DNA of 62,251 nucleotides from Gammaproteobacteria bacterium (GCA_015488555.1 WFNO01000005.1:1-62251); one strand, 5' to 3'. Shown: positions 31,255 through 40,720, counted from the first letter of the stretch. Notes: generated by a model from the sequence alone, not told the origin. Program-made: numbers and translations.

Positions 31255-31295
31255 ATTTGCCCTTTCACGAGTCTGGTAGTAGAGGAGATCTGCGA

Positions 31296-31562
31296 TTGGC
31301 CAATTCAGCACAGGCAAGAAAGCGGGCGCGGCAGGCGGAGAAACGCAGGGCGCACAATCGCAAGTTGCGTTCGCGCATGCGCACCGCCGTGAAGAAGGTG
31401 CGCAAGGCCATCGAAGCCGGAGACCGCGAACAGGCCCTGACCGCCTTCCGTGAGGCCGAGCCCGTGATCGACAAGATGGCCCGCAAGGGTATCATCCACA
31501 AGAACAGGGCGGCGCGTCAGAAGAGCCGCCTGGCCAACCATCTGCGCGCCCTTCAGGGTTGA
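31296..31562 (+). CDS. rpsT: 30S ribosomal protein S20
   Basis: An 88-residue basic protein: after the start, [20 protein letters not shown] and [21 protein letters not shown] are the S20 signatures. The start is TTG at 31296, preceded by GAGGAG. E. coli rpsT also uses UUG, which is part of its autogenous control. A longer frame to 31257 has no S20 homology. Single gene with its own promoter and terminator. Confidence 0.97.
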   Translation: MANSAQARKRARQAEKRRAHNRKLRSRMRTAVKKVRKAIEAGDREQALTAFREAEPVIDKMARKGIIHKNRAARQKSRLANHLRALQG

Positions 31563-31564
31563 GG

Positions 31565-31590
31565 CGCGGTCTGCCCCGCGTTTTCTTTCT
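31565..31590 (+). terminator. Probable intrinsic terminator of rpsT
   Basis: Stem CGCGG/CCGCG with a six-base loop, followed by TTTTCTTTCT, starting three bases after the rpsT stop. Confidence 0.6.
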
Positions 31591-31637
31591 CTGACCTCCC
31601 TTTTCCGGCAAAGTGAGGCTGGCTTTCAGCCGGTCCC

Positions 31638-32159
31638 TCATCCAGTGGGCATTCGGGCATTGGATGCGGGCGGTGGGGCATCCTGGCCGCACAAGATATA
31701 GGGGGCGAATTCCTCCAGGGCTTGGCGATAAACCCGTCGCTTGAAGGCCACCACCTCGCGCAGAGGCCCCCAATAGTCGATCCAGCGCCAGTAATCGAAC
31801 TCGGGGTGGTCGGTGAGATCGAACCGCACCTTGCTCTCGTCGCACAACAGTCGCAGCATGAACCAGATCTGCTTCTGGCCGATGCACACGGGCTTGCTGT
31901 GGCGGCGGATCAGGCGCCGGGGCAGGCGATAGCGCAGCCAGTCCCGGGTGCGGGCGATGAGGTGCACGTCTCCGGGTTGCAGGCCCACTTCCTCGCGCAA
32001 TTCCCGGTACATGGCCTCTTCTGGGGTCTCATGGGGGGCGATGCCGCCCTGGGGGAACTGCCAGGCATTCTGGCCGATACGGCGTGCCCACAACAGCTGG
32101 CCCGCCTGATTGCTCAGGATGATGCCTACATTCGGTCTGTATCCGTCGCCGTCGATCAC
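31638..32159 (-). CDS. rppH: RNA pyrophosphohydrolase RppH
   Basis: A 173-residue Nudix hydrolase that removes pyrophosphate from mRNA 5' ends and triggers decay. [18 protein letters not shown] and the Nudix box [17 protein letters not shown] are clear. I choose the GTG at 32159 ([10 protein letters not shown]), with GGTGATGGAG upstream, because homology starts there; the frame extends to 32252. Convergent with rpsT. Confidence 0.93.
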   Translation of the reverse strand: MIDGDGYRPNVGIILSNQAGQLLWARRIGQNAWQFPQGGIAPHETPEEAMYRELREEVGLQPGDVHLIARTRDWLRYRLPRRLIRRHSKPVCIGQKQIWFMLRLLCDESKVRFDLTDHPEFDYWRWIDYWGPLREVVAFKRRVYRQALEEFAPYILCGQDAPPPASNARMPTG

Positions 32160-32338
32160 TGCTCCATCACCCTGTATGCTTGTGTTAATTTTCCCACAAT
32201 CGGCTCCGGCCCCGCAAATAGCCGGGTAGGAGCGAGGCGCAGGCCGCCCCAACTCCGAACTGGATCGCAGACGGGACTTCGGCCGAGGACCTGCCGCCGG
32301 ATGATTAGATTTTTACTTTAGAAACATGAGGTTGACAA

Positions 32339-32995
32339 TTGAGCCTGGCCATATTCGATCTCGACAACACCCTGCTCGCGGGGGACAGCGACTACCTGTG
32401 GGGACAATTCCTGGTGGAAGAAGGGCTCGTGGACCGCGAGTACTACGAGCGGGAGAACCGGCGTTTCTACGAGGAATATCGGGCCGGCAGCCTGGACATC
32501 CATGAATTCCTCGCCTTCACCCTCGCCCCGCTGACCCGCCTGGACCCGCAGACCCTGCAGGCGCTGCGCGCGCGTTTCATGGCCCGCAAGATCCAGCCCA
32601 TCATCCTGCCCAAAGCCCGCGAACTCCTGGAACACCACCGCCGGGCCGGGCGCATCCTGCTCATCGTCACTGCCACCAATCGTTTCGTCACCGAACCCAT
32701 CGCCCGGGCCCTGGCCGTTCCCCATCTCCTGGCGACGGAGCCGGAAATGCGCGGCGGCCGCTACACTGGGCGGGTGCAGGACCTGCCCTGTTTCCGGGAG
32801 GGCAAGGTCCAGCGGCTGGAGGAATGGCTGCGCCGGACGGGGTACAATCTGGCCGGGAGCTGGTTCTATTCCGATTCCCACAACGACCTGCCCCTGCTCG
32901 AACGGGTCACCCATCCGGTGGCCGTGGATCCGGACGAGACCCTGGCCCAGCATGCGGAAATGAAGGGCTGGCCCATCATCTCCCTGCGCTCATGA
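32339..32995 (+). CDS. HAD-IB family phosphatase (SerB-like)
   Basis: A 218-residue cytosolic hydrolase with LAIFDLDNTLLAGDSDYLW (catalytic DxD), IVTATNRFVT (motif II Thr), GKVQRL (motif III Lys) and YSDSHNDLPLL (motif IV). This set matches the HAD-IB phosphoserine-phosphatase-like/PGP group usually encoded beside rppH. The start is TTG at 32339 with GAGG at suitable spacing. Substrate uncertain. Confidence 0.88.
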   Translation: MSLAIFDLDNTLLAGDSDYLWGQFLVEEGLVDREYYERENRRFYEEYRAGSLDIHEFLAFTLAPLTRLDPQTLQALRARFMARKIQPIILPKARELLEHHRRAGRILLIVTATNRFVTEPIARALAVPHLLATEPEMRGGRYTGRVQDLPCFREGKVQRLEEWLRRTGYNLAGSWFYSDSHNDLPLLERVTHPVAVDPDETLAQHAEMKGWPIISLRS

Positions 32996-33017
32996 CCCCC
33001 AACATGTCTGCACGCCC

Positions 33018-34088
33018 ATGACCTCCGGGCCCGATGTGAAACCGCAAATGAAACCGCCGGCCGACTCCACCTCCGTGCCTGCAGCCCCGCTTGCAGGGGC
33101 CCGGCGGGGCGGCTGGTTGCTGGCGGCCACGTTCTCGCTGGCCCTGGGCGGCCTGGCCTTCGCCCTGCTCCAAGGCAGCGTCCCCCTCGGCTGGGAGCAG
33201 CTGTGGCAGGTCTGGGCAGGCAACGCCCCGGACGGCACACGCCAGATCCTGGCCCTGCGCCTGGAGCGGGCCGCCAACGCCTTCGCCTGCGGGGGACTGC
33301 TGGCCCTGGCCGGCGCCCTGCTGCAGGCCCTGCTGCGCAACCCACTGGCCGATCCCTATATCCTGGGGGTCTCCGGCGGCGCCTCGGCCGGCGCCCTGGG
33401 AGCGCTGCTGCTGGGCCTGGGAGGAGGCCTGGGCAGCGGGTGGACCACGGGCAGCGCCTTCGCCGGGGCCCTGCTGTCCATGGCACTGGTCTTCGGCCTG
33501 GCGCGGAGCGGCGGGCATTGGACCCCGGCACGCCTGCTGCTCACGGGGGTGGTGGTCGCCGCCGGTTGGGGGGCACTCATCAGCTTCCTGCTGGCCATCG
33601 GCCCGGACAGCCAGCTGCGGGGCATGTTGTTCTGGCTCATGGGCGACCTCTCGCTCACCCGCCTCTCACTGTGGGGACCGGCGGTGCTCGCCGCCGGTCT
33701 GCTGGCCGCTGCCCTCCTGGCCCGGCCGCTCAATGTACTGGTACGGGGCGAGATCCGCGCCGCAGCGCTGGGCGTGGAGGTCCCCGCACTGCGCCTGCGC
33801 CTGTATGTGCTCGCCTCCCTGCTCACGGCCGTGGCCGTCACCATCGCCGGTAACATCGGCTTCGTGGGCCTGGTGGTACCTCATCTGGTACGCCTGCTGG
33901 GAGGACGGGACCACCGTATCCTGCTGCCGGCCTCGGTATTCCTCGGCGCCGCCCTGCTGCTGGTGGCCGACACCCTGGCCCGCACCCTGCTGGCCCCGCA
34001 GCAACTTCCGGTGGGGGTACTCACCGCCCTCTTGGGGGTCCCCCTGTTTCTCTATCTGTTGCAGCGGCTCGACCGTACTTCGATATGA
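33018..34088 (+). CDS. btuC: Cobalamin ABC transporter permease BtuC
   Basis: A 356-residue FecCD/BtuC-type permease with about ten helices. LRLERAANAFACGGLLALAG, LLRNPLADPYILGVSGGASAGA and GNIGFVGLVVPHLVRLLGGRDHR are the family landmarks; the last forms the ATPase coupling helix. The ATPase gene overlaps its stop by four bases. The FecCD family also moves iron-siderophores; the cobalamin assignment rests on btuB, btuF and cobC elsewhere in the window. The cytosolic N-terminal ~30 residues are Pro/Ala-rich and variable. Confidence 0.85.
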   Translation: MTSGPDVKPQMKPPADSTSVPAAPLAGARRGGWLLAATFSLALGGLAFALLQGSVPLGWEQLWQVWAGNAPDGTRQILALRLERAANAFACGGLLALAGALLQALLRNPLADPYILGVSGGASAGALGALLLGLGGGLGSGWTTGSAFAGALLSMALVFGLARSGGHWTPARLLLTGVVVAAGWGALISFLLAIGPDSQLRGMLFWLMGDLSLTRLSLWGPAVLAAGLLAAALLARPLNVLVRGEIRAAALGVEVPALRLRLYVLASLLTAVAVTIAGNIGFVGLVVPHLVRLLGGRDHRILLPASVFLGAALLLVADTLARTLLAPQQLPVGVLTALLGVPLFLYLLQRLDRTSI

Positions 34089-34918
34089 GTATCCGCATGG
34101 GCAGCGAAGAGCATCCCGCCGCCGATCCGCCCTCTGCCCGGCCGGCAGAGGATCCCTTGCTGGAGGCGCGCGGGCTCACCGTGCACATCGCCGGGCACTG
34201 CGTCTGCCAGGCATTGTCCCTGACCCTGGCAGCGGGCCGTTGCTGGGGCCTGCTGGGACGCAACGGCGCGGGCAAGACCACCCTGCTGCACACCCTGGCG
34301 GGACTGCGTCCCCCCGAGGCCGGAACGCTGCACCTGTGCGGGCGGCCGCTCGCACACTGGAGCGGGCGGGAGCGGGCCCGCCGTTTGGGCGTCCTGTTCC
34401 AGGACCACCGCGAGGTCTTTCCCAGCACCGTACTGGAGACCGTGCTCATCGGCCGCCATCCCCATCTGTCCCGCTGGGGCTGGGAAGGCCCGGAGGACGT
34501 CGCCGCCGCCCGTGCGGCCCTCGCGGCCGTGGATCTGGCGGGCTACGAGGCGCGCGCCATCGGCACCCTCTCCGGGGGGGAATACCAGCGCCTGCAACTG
34601 GCCACCCTGCTGGCCCAGGATCCCCGCGTCCTGTTGTTGGACGAGCCCGTCAACCACTTGGACCTGCGGCATCAACTCGCCCTGCTCGATCTCCTGGCCG
34701 ACTTGGCCGCCGCAGGCCGGACCGTGCTCATGGTGGTGCACGACGTCAATCTGGCCGCCCGGGCCTGTGACCACTTTCTGCTGCTCTATGGCGACGGCTC
34801 CTACCAGCTGGGACCACGGGAGGTCGTGCTGGAGAAAGAGGCCCTGGAACGGCTCTACGGCGCTCCGCTGCAGGTGCTGACAGGCAGAGGCGGGCGGCGC
34901 TGGTTCCTGCCGGGCTAG
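34085..34918 (+). CDS. btuD: Cobalamin ABC transporter ATPase BtuD
   Basis: A 277-residue ABC ATPase: Walker A GLLGRNGAGKTTLL, Q-loop region FQDHREVFPS, signature TLSGGEYQRLQLA, Walker B VLLLDEPVNHLD, H-loop MVVHDVNLAA. Coupled to btuC by an ATGA overlap. It powers uptake with BtuF as periplasmic donor. Its end overlaps the convergent yggS by four bases. Confidence 0.88.
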   Translation: MSIRMGSEEHPAADPPSARPAEDPLLEARGLTVHIAGHCVCQALSLTLAAGRCWGLLGRNGAGKTTLLHTLAGLRPPEAGTLHLCGRPLAHWSGRERARRLGVLFQDHREVFPSTVLETVLIGRHPHLSRWGWEGPEDVAAARAALAAVDLAGYEARAIGTLSGGEYQRLQLATLLAQDPRVLLLDEPVNHLDLRHQLALLDLLADLAAAGRTVLMVVHDVNLAARACDHFLLLYGDGSYQLGPREVVLEKEALERLYGAPLQVLTGRGGRRWFLPG

Positions 34919-35619
34919 CGGATGCGTTTCGAGGGGCGCGTGCCGAAAAGGGCCGTGCCCACTCGCACCATGGTCGCCCCCTCGGCGATGGCGGCCTCCA
35001 GATCGGCCGACATGCCCATGGACAGGGTGTCCAGTGCCAGTCCCCGGGCGATGAGCCCCGCTTGCAAGGCACGCAGCCGCCGGAAGGCGTCCCGCTGGAC
35101 TTGGAAGTCGTCGCGGGGCGCGGGGATGGCCATGAGCCCCCGCAGGCGCAGGCGCGGCAATTCCGCCACCGCGGCCGCCAGTCCTTCCACTTCTCCTGGG
35201 GCGCAACCCGCCTTGCTGGACTCGCCGCTGATGTTGACCTGCAGGCAGACCTGGAGCGGCGGCAAGTGGGCCGGGCGCTGGGCTGACAGGCGGCGGGCGA
35301 TCTTGAGGCGATCCACGCTGTGCACCCAGTGGAAGCGGCCGGCGATGTCACGGGTCTTGTTGGACTGCACGGGGCCGATGAAATGCCATTCCAGCTCCAG
35401 GTCCGCCAGGGCTTCCTGCTTGCCCAGGGCCTCCTGCACGTAGCTCTCGCCGAAGGCCTGCTGGCCCGCCGCATGGACGGCACGCAGGTCTGCAGCCGGC
35501 CAGGTCTTGCTCACGGCCAGCAGTCGCACCGAACCCGGCGGGCGCCCGAAACGGGCCTCGGCCGCCGCAATGCGGGCGCGCACCCGGTTCAGGTTCTCCG
35601 TCAAGTCTCGAGTGCTCAT
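34915..35619 (-). CDS. yggS: YggS/PLPBP-family pyridoxal phosphate homeostasis protein
   Basis: A 234-residue single-domain PLP protein with the alanine-racemase barrel. Lys38 in LLAVSKTW is the PLP lysine; FGESYVQEAL, WHFIGPVQSNKTRDIA, LSMGMSADLEAAI and VRVGTALFG are conserved. It buffers PLP and affects amino-acid pools. It is divergent from pilT, the common gammaproteobacterial arrangement pilT-proC-yggT beside yggS. Confidence 0.95.
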   Translation of the reverse strand: MSTRDLTENLNRVRARIAAAEARFGRPPGSVRLLAVSKTWPAADLRAVHAAGQQAFGESYVQEALGKQEALADLELEWHFIGPVQSNKTRDIAGRFHWVHSVDRLKIARRLSAQRPAHLPPLQVCLQVNISGESSKAGCAPGEVEGLAAAVAELPRLRLRGLMAIPAPRDDFQVQRDAFRRLRALQAGLIARGLALDTLSMGMSADLEAAIAEGATMVRVGTALFGTRPSKRIR

Positions 35620-35747
35620 CTCAAGAAGAATACCGAGCTGCCGCTAGAAAAATACGGCGCGCGACCCGCAGGCTTGCTGCAGGCCTGGCCTTGGGAGGCG
35701 CGCCCGTCACTTGTAGTGTGCCACATCGTCTCCGGGAGGAAAGTGGA

Positions 35748-36785
35748 ATGGACGTGGCTGAATTGCTGGCCTTCAGCGTCAAGAACAACGCCTCGGACCT
35801 GCACCTGTCGGCGGGATTGCCCCCCATGATCCGCGTGGACGGCGACGTGCGCCGTATCAACGTACCCGCCCTGGACAACAAGACCGTCCAGAACATGCTC
35901 TACGACATCATGAACGACAAGCAGCGCAAGGACTTCGAGGAAAATCTGGAGACCGATTTCTCCTTCGAGATCCCGGGCCTGGCGCGCTTCCGCGTCAATG
36001 TCTTCAATCACAACCGCGGCGTGGGCGGTGTGTTCCGCACCATTCCCTCCACCATCCTGTCCCTGGAAGAGCTGGGCTGTCCCGAGGTGTTCAAGGAAAT
36101 CGCCGAATATCCCCGCGGCATCGTGCTGGTGACCGGCCCCACCGGTTCCGGCAAGTCCACCACCCTCGCCGCCATGCTGGACTACAAGAACAACAACGAA
36201 TTCGGGCACATCCTCACCCTGGAGGACCCCATCGAATTCGTGCACCAGAGCAAGAAATGCCTGGTGAACCAGCGCGAGGTACATCGCGACACCCTGGGCT
36301 TCGCCGAGGCCCTGCGCTCCGCCCTGCGCGAGGACCCCGACACCATTCTGGTGGGGGAGATGCGCGACCCGGAGACCATCGGCCTGGCACTCACCGCCGC
36401 CGAAACCGGCCACATGGTGTTCGGCACCTTGCACACCAGCTCCGCGGCCAAGACCATCGACCGCATCATCGACGTGTTCCCCGCCGCGGAAAAGGAGATG
36501 GTGCGCTCCATGCTGTCGGAGTCCCTGCGCGCGGTGATCTCTCAGACCCTGCTGAAAAAGGTGGGCGGCGGCCGCATCGCCGCCCACGAGATCATGATCG
36601 GCACCCCCGCCATCCGCAACCTGATCCGCGAGAACAAGGTGCCGCAGATGTATTCCGCCATCCAGACCGGCCAATCCGTGGGCATGCAGACCCTGGATCA
36701 GTGCCTGCAGGACCTGGTGGCCCGGGGACTGGTGAGCAAGCAAGAGGCCATGTCCAAGGCCGTCAACAAAGACGCCTTCCGCTGA
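35748..36785 (+). CDS. pilT: Type IV pilus retraction ATPase PilT
   Basis: A 345-residue secretion-type hexameric ATPase. Walker A GPTGSGKST (130-138), Asp box ILTLEDPIEF, Walker B DTILVGEMRDPETI, His box TGHMVFGTLHT and the PilT C-terminal AIRNLIRENK motif are all present. ATG at 35748 follows GGGAGGA. It depolymerises the pilus assembled with the minor pilins encoded at 16.6-23.7 kb. No pilU gene follows. Confidence 0.96.
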   Translation: MDVAELLAFSVKNNASDLHLSAGLPPMIRVDGDVRRINVPALDNKTVQNMLYDIMNDKQRKDFEENLETDFSFEIPGLARFRVNVFNHNRGVGGVFRTIPSTILSLEELGCPEVFKEIAEYPRGIVLVTGPTGSGKSTTLAAMLDYKNNNEFGHILTLEDPIEFVHQSKKCLVNQREVHRDTLGFAEALRSALREDPDTILVGEMRDPETIGLALTAAETGHMVFGTLHTSSAAKTIDRIIDVFPAAEKEMVRSMLSESLRAVISQTLLKKVGGGRIAAHEIMIGTPAIRNLIRENKVPQMYSAIQTGQSVGMQTLDQCLQDLVARGLVSKQEAMSKAVNKDAFR

Positions 36786-36812
36786 TCCCCTCCAGTTATC
36801 CACAGGGATTGT

Positions 36813-36848
36813 CCACAGGGGTCGGAGTCCCGACTCCGACCCCTGTGG
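36813..36848. repeat. Perfect 16-bp hairpin between pilT and proC, beside a DnaA-box-like site
   Basis: Arms 36813-36828 and 36833-36848 pair perfectly around a 4-base loop. The inner sequence GTCGGAGT/ACTCCGAC resembles the GGGGTCGG edge of the other hairpin repeats. A perfect TTATCCACA lies at 36796-36804. There is no T-tract, so it may be a REP-like element or processing site rather than a terminator. Confidence 0.8.
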
Positions 36849-36902
36849 ATACTTTCTTCTGGTGCGAGGGACCGATAAACTTAAGAAAAAACGAATATCG
36901 TC

Positions 36903-37730
36903 ATGGAGAATCCCAGAATAGCCTTCATCGGCGGCGGCAACATGGCCCGCAGCCTGGTGGCGGGGCTGCTGGCGGACCGTTTCGATCCCGCCCGCATCCG
37001 CGTCGCCGACCCCGATCCGCAGCAGCGCCAGCGCCTGGAGGGACTCGGTGTGCGTACCACCGAAGACAACGCCGCCGCCCTGGAGGGTGCCGAGGTGGTG
37101 GTGCTGGCGGTGAAGCCCCAGGTCATGAAGGGGGTGGCGGAAGCGCTGGCAGCCCATCTGCCGCAACCGCCCCCCCTGATCATTTCCGTGGCCGCCGGCA
37201 TTCGCGAGGCCGATTTGACCCGCTGGCTGGGACAGGACTGTCCTGTCGTGCGGGCCATGCCCAACACTCCGGCCATGGTACAGAGCGCCGCCACCGCTCT
37301 GCACGCCAATGCCCGGGTGAGCCCGGCGCAACGGGATCTGGCGGAATTCGTGCTGCGGGCCGTGGGCCTCACCGTCTGGCTGGAGGACGAATCCCTCATG
37401 GACGCGGTCACCGCCCTCTCCGGCAGCGGACCCGCCTATGTCTTCCTGGTCATGGAGGCCTTGGAACAGGCCGGCCGGGAGCTGGGGCTGCCCGCCGACG
37501 TCGCCCGCCTGCTCACCCTGCAGACGACCTTCGGGGCCGCCAAGATGGCACTGGAGACCGCTGAGGACAGTGCCACACTGCGCCAGCGGGTGACTTCACC
37601 CGGCGGTACCACGGAGTGGGCCATCGCCGTGCTGCAGGAAGGCGGGCTGCAACGGTTGTTCACCCGTGCCCTGGTGGCCGCCCGCGATCGGGCCGAAGAA
37701 CTGGCTGAACTCTTGGGAGCGGACGCGTGA
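36903..37730 (+). CDS. proC: Pyrroline-5-carboxylate reductase
   Basis: A 275-residue NAD(P)H-dependent enzyme for the last step of proline synthesis. RIAFIGGGNMARSLVAGLL is the Rossmann motif. AVKPQVM, RAMPNTPAMVQ and the C-terminal ALSGSGPAYVFL and TSPGGTTEWAI signatures are intact. GTG start of yggT overlaps its stop. Confidence 0.97.
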   Translation: MENPRIAFIGGGNMARSLVAGLLADRFDPARIRVADPDPQQRQRLEGLGVRTTEDNAAALEGAEVVVLAVKPQVMKGVAEALAAHLPQPPPLIISVAAGIREADLTRWLGQDCPVVRAMPNTPAMVQSAATALHANARVSPAQRDLAEFVLRAVGLTVWLEDESLMDAVTALSGSGPAYVFLVMEALEQAGRELGLPADVARLLTLQTTFGAAKMALETAEDSATLRQRVTSPGGTTEWAIAVLQEGGLQRLFTRALVAARDRAEELAELLGADA

Positions 37731-38305
37731 TCGACAATCCTTATTTCACCAATGCCAGCGTCTATATCATCAGCGCCCTGTCGGACCTCTTTCTGATCGC
37801 GGTGCTGTTGCGCCTGATCCTGCAGATCGTACGCGCCGATTTCTACAACCCCATCTCCCAGTTCATCGTCAAGGTCACCAATCCCTTCCTGCGCCCCTTG
37901 CGCCGGGTGATTCCCGGCTGGAAGGGGCTGGACCTGGCCTCCATCGTCCTGCTGCTGGCGGTCCAGATGCTGGCCACCGCCCTCATCCATCTCGCCGCCG
38001 GACAGGACTTCGGTGCCTCCGGACTGCTGGTGATGTCGGTGGCCCAACTGCTGGCGCTCACTCTCAATCTCTATCTCATCACCATCCTGGTGGAGGTCAT
38101 CCTGAGCTGGGTGGGACCCGGTGGCAATCACCCCATCTTCGGCCTGCTGCACAGCGTGAACGAGCCCGTACTGCGACCGGCACGCCGCCTGCTGCCGCCC
38201 ATCGCCGGACTGGATCTCTCTCCCATCGTGGTGCTGTTCGCCATCCAGCTGCTCAAGATCCTGCTGGTGGCGCCGATCCACGATCTGGGCATGGGCCTGA
38301 ACTGA
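37727..38305 (+). CDS. yggT: YggT-family membrane protein
   Basis: A 192-residue inner-membrane protein with two YggT repeats. Each repeat has a helix pair around a P-F-L-x-P-x-R-R motif: NPFLRPLRRVIP near residue 45 and NEPVLRPARRLLP near 140. The GTG start at 37727 overlaps the proC stop, so the two are coupled, as in many gammaproteobacteria. Function unproven; linked to osmotic shock tolerance and cell division in other bacteria. Confidence 0.93.
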   Translation: MIDNPYFTNASVYIISALSDLFLIAVLLRLILQIVRADFYNPISQFIVKVTNPFLRPLRRVIPGWKGLDLASIVLLLAVQMLATALIHLAAGQDFGASGLLVMSVAQLLALTLNLYLITILVEVILSWVGPGGNHPIFGLLHSVNEPVLRPARRLLPPIAGLDLSPIVVLFAIQLLKILLVAPIHDLGMGLN

Positions 38306-38380
38306 GACCGGCCCCACGGCGCGCCCGGGCCGCGGATTTCGTGGAATTTTCCGCCGTCCGCGGGGTCTGAATATTAGGGT

Positions 38381-40720
38381 ATGAACGTTGCCACACATCC
38401 CAGCCAGCAGCCCATGATGCTTCGCCTGCCTGCCCTCTTTTCCATCCTGTTTCTCACCACCCTCTGCCTTCTGGGTACGGCGTATCCGGAAGCGGCCCGA
38501 GCGGCGGGCACCAAATGGACCGCGGTCAATCCCCTGCCGGATGCAAGCGATTTTCGGCGGGTCCTCTGGGACGGCAGCCGCTTCTATGCCGTAGGCGGCA
38601 GCGGGATCATCGCCTCCAGCAGCGACGGCAGCAACTGGCAGGTGGACTCTCTGGGCGTGATCCACCCGCTCTACGGCATCCTCCATACCGGCACTCGCTA
38701 CGTGGTGGTGGGTGACAACGGCTTGCTGGCCACCAGTCCCGATGCGAACGACTGGACTTTTCGCACGACCGGAATCACCGACGTCGCCCTCATCGACGTG
38801 GCCTGGAGCCCCACGCTGGATCGTTACGTGGCCGGTGGCGCCAACGGCAAAATGATCGCCAGCGACGACGGCATCACCTGGATCGAAGTGGACTCGGGCA
38901 CCGGCGCCGCTCTGGAAAGGATCCTGTGGAGCAATGATCTGGGTCATTTCATCGCCGCAGGCAGTTCCGGCACCATCCTCACCAGTCCCGACGGCCTGAG
39001 CTGGACCACGCGACACATCGGCATCGGCATCATTCTGCGGGGACTGGCCTGTAACGACAGCCGCTACGTGGCGGTGGGCAGTGCCGGGACGGTGCTCACC
39101 AGTGCCGACGGCTTCAACTGGACCCCCAACACCGACACGCTCACCAGCCAGACCCTGTACGACGTCCTCTGGGACGGCAGCCAATTCGTCGCCGTGGGCA
39201 CCGGCGGTGTCGTCTTCACCAGCCCCGACGGGGAAAACTGGATCGCCCAGCTCTCCGGGACCACCGCCCAGTTGCAGGGCGTGGCCTGGAGCGGTACCCG
39301 CCTCGTGGCCGTAGGCCGGGAGAGTCTCTTGAGCAGCCCCGACGGCAACAACTGGACCGTAGAGGGTACGGACGTGAGCGCGGGCTCCGCCTTGCGCGAC
39401 CTGGTCTGGAACGGCAGTCGTTTCCTGGCGGTGGGGGACGGCGGCCTGCTCCTCACCAGTGACTCGGGCTTGAACTGGAGCGTCGTCGGCGCCGGCCTGG
39501 TGAACGCCGATCTCCATGGCGTGACCTGGAATGGGACCCTGTTCGTGGCCGTGGGCACGGGCGGCACGGTGCTCACCAGCCCCGACGGCCAAACCTGGAC
39601 GCTACAGAACTCCGGCACCGCCAGCGATCTCTACGCCGTGGCCTGGGACGGCGGCCAGCGCTTCGTGGCCGTCGGCGCGGGCGGCACGGTGCTCACCAGC
39701 CCCGACGGCCAAACCTGGACGCTACAGAACTCCAGCACCGCCAGTGATCTCTACGCCGTCACCTGGGACGGCGGCAACCAGCGCTTCGTGGCCGTCGGCG
39801 CGGGCGGCACGATTCTCACCAGTCCGGACGCCCAAGCCTGGACCGCACGCCTCAGCGGTCTCTCCACGGCCCTGCTGGACGTGACCGAGGGCAAGGGCGG
39901 CCTGCTGGCCGTGGGCGAGAAGGGCAAGGCCCTGAGCAGTCTGGACGGTATCACCTGGACCGGCATCGGCACCGGACGCTCTGAGGACCTCACAAGCGTC
40001 GTCTGGACCGGCAAGCAATATCTGGTCACCGGCGAAGGCGGACTCACCCTGGCCAGCACGGACGGTGGCAGTTGGCGCGCCGACGTCCAGGTGATCCAGG
40101 CCCGCCTCACTGCCGCAGCCTGGAATGGAATCCAATTCGTGGCCGTGGGGGAAGCGGGGACCATCCTGGCCAGCGGCCGGGCCGATCTGGCCCTGAGCAT
40201 GGCCGCCACTCCGGATCCGGTGGCACAGAACACCCCCTTGACCATCGCAGGCCAGATCTCCAATACCGGGGGACTCTACGCCACCAACGTCCGCTGGGAA
40301 TATGCGCTGCCCGGCGGTGTGACCGTTGCCCGCATGGAACCCTCGCAGGGCAGCTGCAGCGCCACGGTCTCCACGGTCAGCTGTGATCTGGGTGCCATCG
40401 AACCGGGGACCGACACCGTTTCGATCATCGTGGAGGTGACGCCGGCCATCGCTGGCACGATAGAGCACACTGCCACCCTCTTCAGCGATGGCGATCCTAA
40501 CCCGGTCAACGACACGACCATAGTGCAAAGTACCGTCATCGTCCCCCAGAAAGTGCTGGAAGACCCGGACCGAGAAAACACGGGCACCCGCATCGGAGCC
40601 CTGCACCCTGCCGTCTGGCTCCCCCTCTTCCTGCCTTTCTTCCTGTGGCGGTGGATTTGCATCCCACGCCCCCTGACTCTTGGCGCCCGTCTCCGTGGCA
40701 ACGGGCCTGCGGCATTGTGA
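38381..40720 (+). CDS. Secreted beta-propeller repeat protein with DUF11 domain
   Basis: The 779-residue protein has a signal segment (LPALFSILFLTTLCLLGTA). About fourteen repeats of roughly 42 residues follow, each of the form F-x-A-V-G-x-x-G-x-I/V-L-T-S-x-D-G-x-x-W-T. They resemble BNR/YCF48-like propeller blades and may form two propellers. A DUF11 domain follows at about residues 600-720 (SMAATPDPVAQNTPLTIAGQ), then a C-terminal hydrophobic segment (WLPLFLPFFLWRW). Two blades at 39530-39780 are near-identical at DNA level, indicating recent duplication. The overall plan matches the SBBP protein at 1842-4664. Probably surface-exposed; ligand unknown. Confidence 0.75.
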   Translation: MNVATHPSQQPMMLRLPALFSILFLTTLCLLGTAYPEAARAAGTKWTAVNPLPDASDFRRVLWDGSRFYAVGGSGIIASSSDGSNWQVDSLGVIHPLYGILHTGTRYVVVGDNGLLATSPDANDWTFRTTGITDVALIDVAWSPTLDRYVAGGANGKMIASDDGITWIEVDSGTGAALERILWSNDLGHFIAAGSSGTILTSPDGLSWTTRHIGIGIILRGLACNDSRYVAVGSAGTVLTSADGFNWTPNTDTLTSQTLYDVLWDGSQFVAVGTGGVVFTSPDGENWIAQLSGTTAQLQGVAWSGTRLVAVGRESLLSSPDGNNWTVEGTDVSAGSALRDLVWNGSRFLAVGDGGLLLTSDSGLNWSVVGAGLVNADLHGVTWNGTLFVAVGTGGTVLTSPDGQTWTLQNSGTASDLYAVAWDGGQRFVAVGAGGTVLTSPDGQTWTLQNSSTASDLYAVTWDGGNQRFVAVGAGGTILTSPDAQAWTARLSGLSTALLDVTEGKGGLLAVGEKGKALSSLDGITWTGIGTGRSEDLTSVVWTGKQYLVTGEGGLTLASTDGGSWRADVQVIQARLTAAAWNGIQFVAVGEAGTILASGRADLALSMAATPDPVAQNTPLTIAGQISNTGGLYATNVRWEYALPGGVTVARMEPSQGSCSATVSTVSCDLGAIEPGTDTVSIIVEVTPAIAGTIEHTATLFSDGDPNPVNDTTIVQSTVIVPQKVLEDPDRENTGTRIGALHPAVWLPLFLPFFLWRWICIPRPLTLGARLRGNGPAAL

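Noticed and set aside
29710..31392. 560-codon plus-strand frame opposite murJ
   Set aside because: Antisense shadow of murJ with low-complexity His/Gly/Gln composition and no family match.
33091..34770. 559-codon frame spanning btuC and btuD
   Set aside because: Composition is implausible (Cys/Trp/Ser-rich) and it crosses two well-supported genes in another frame.
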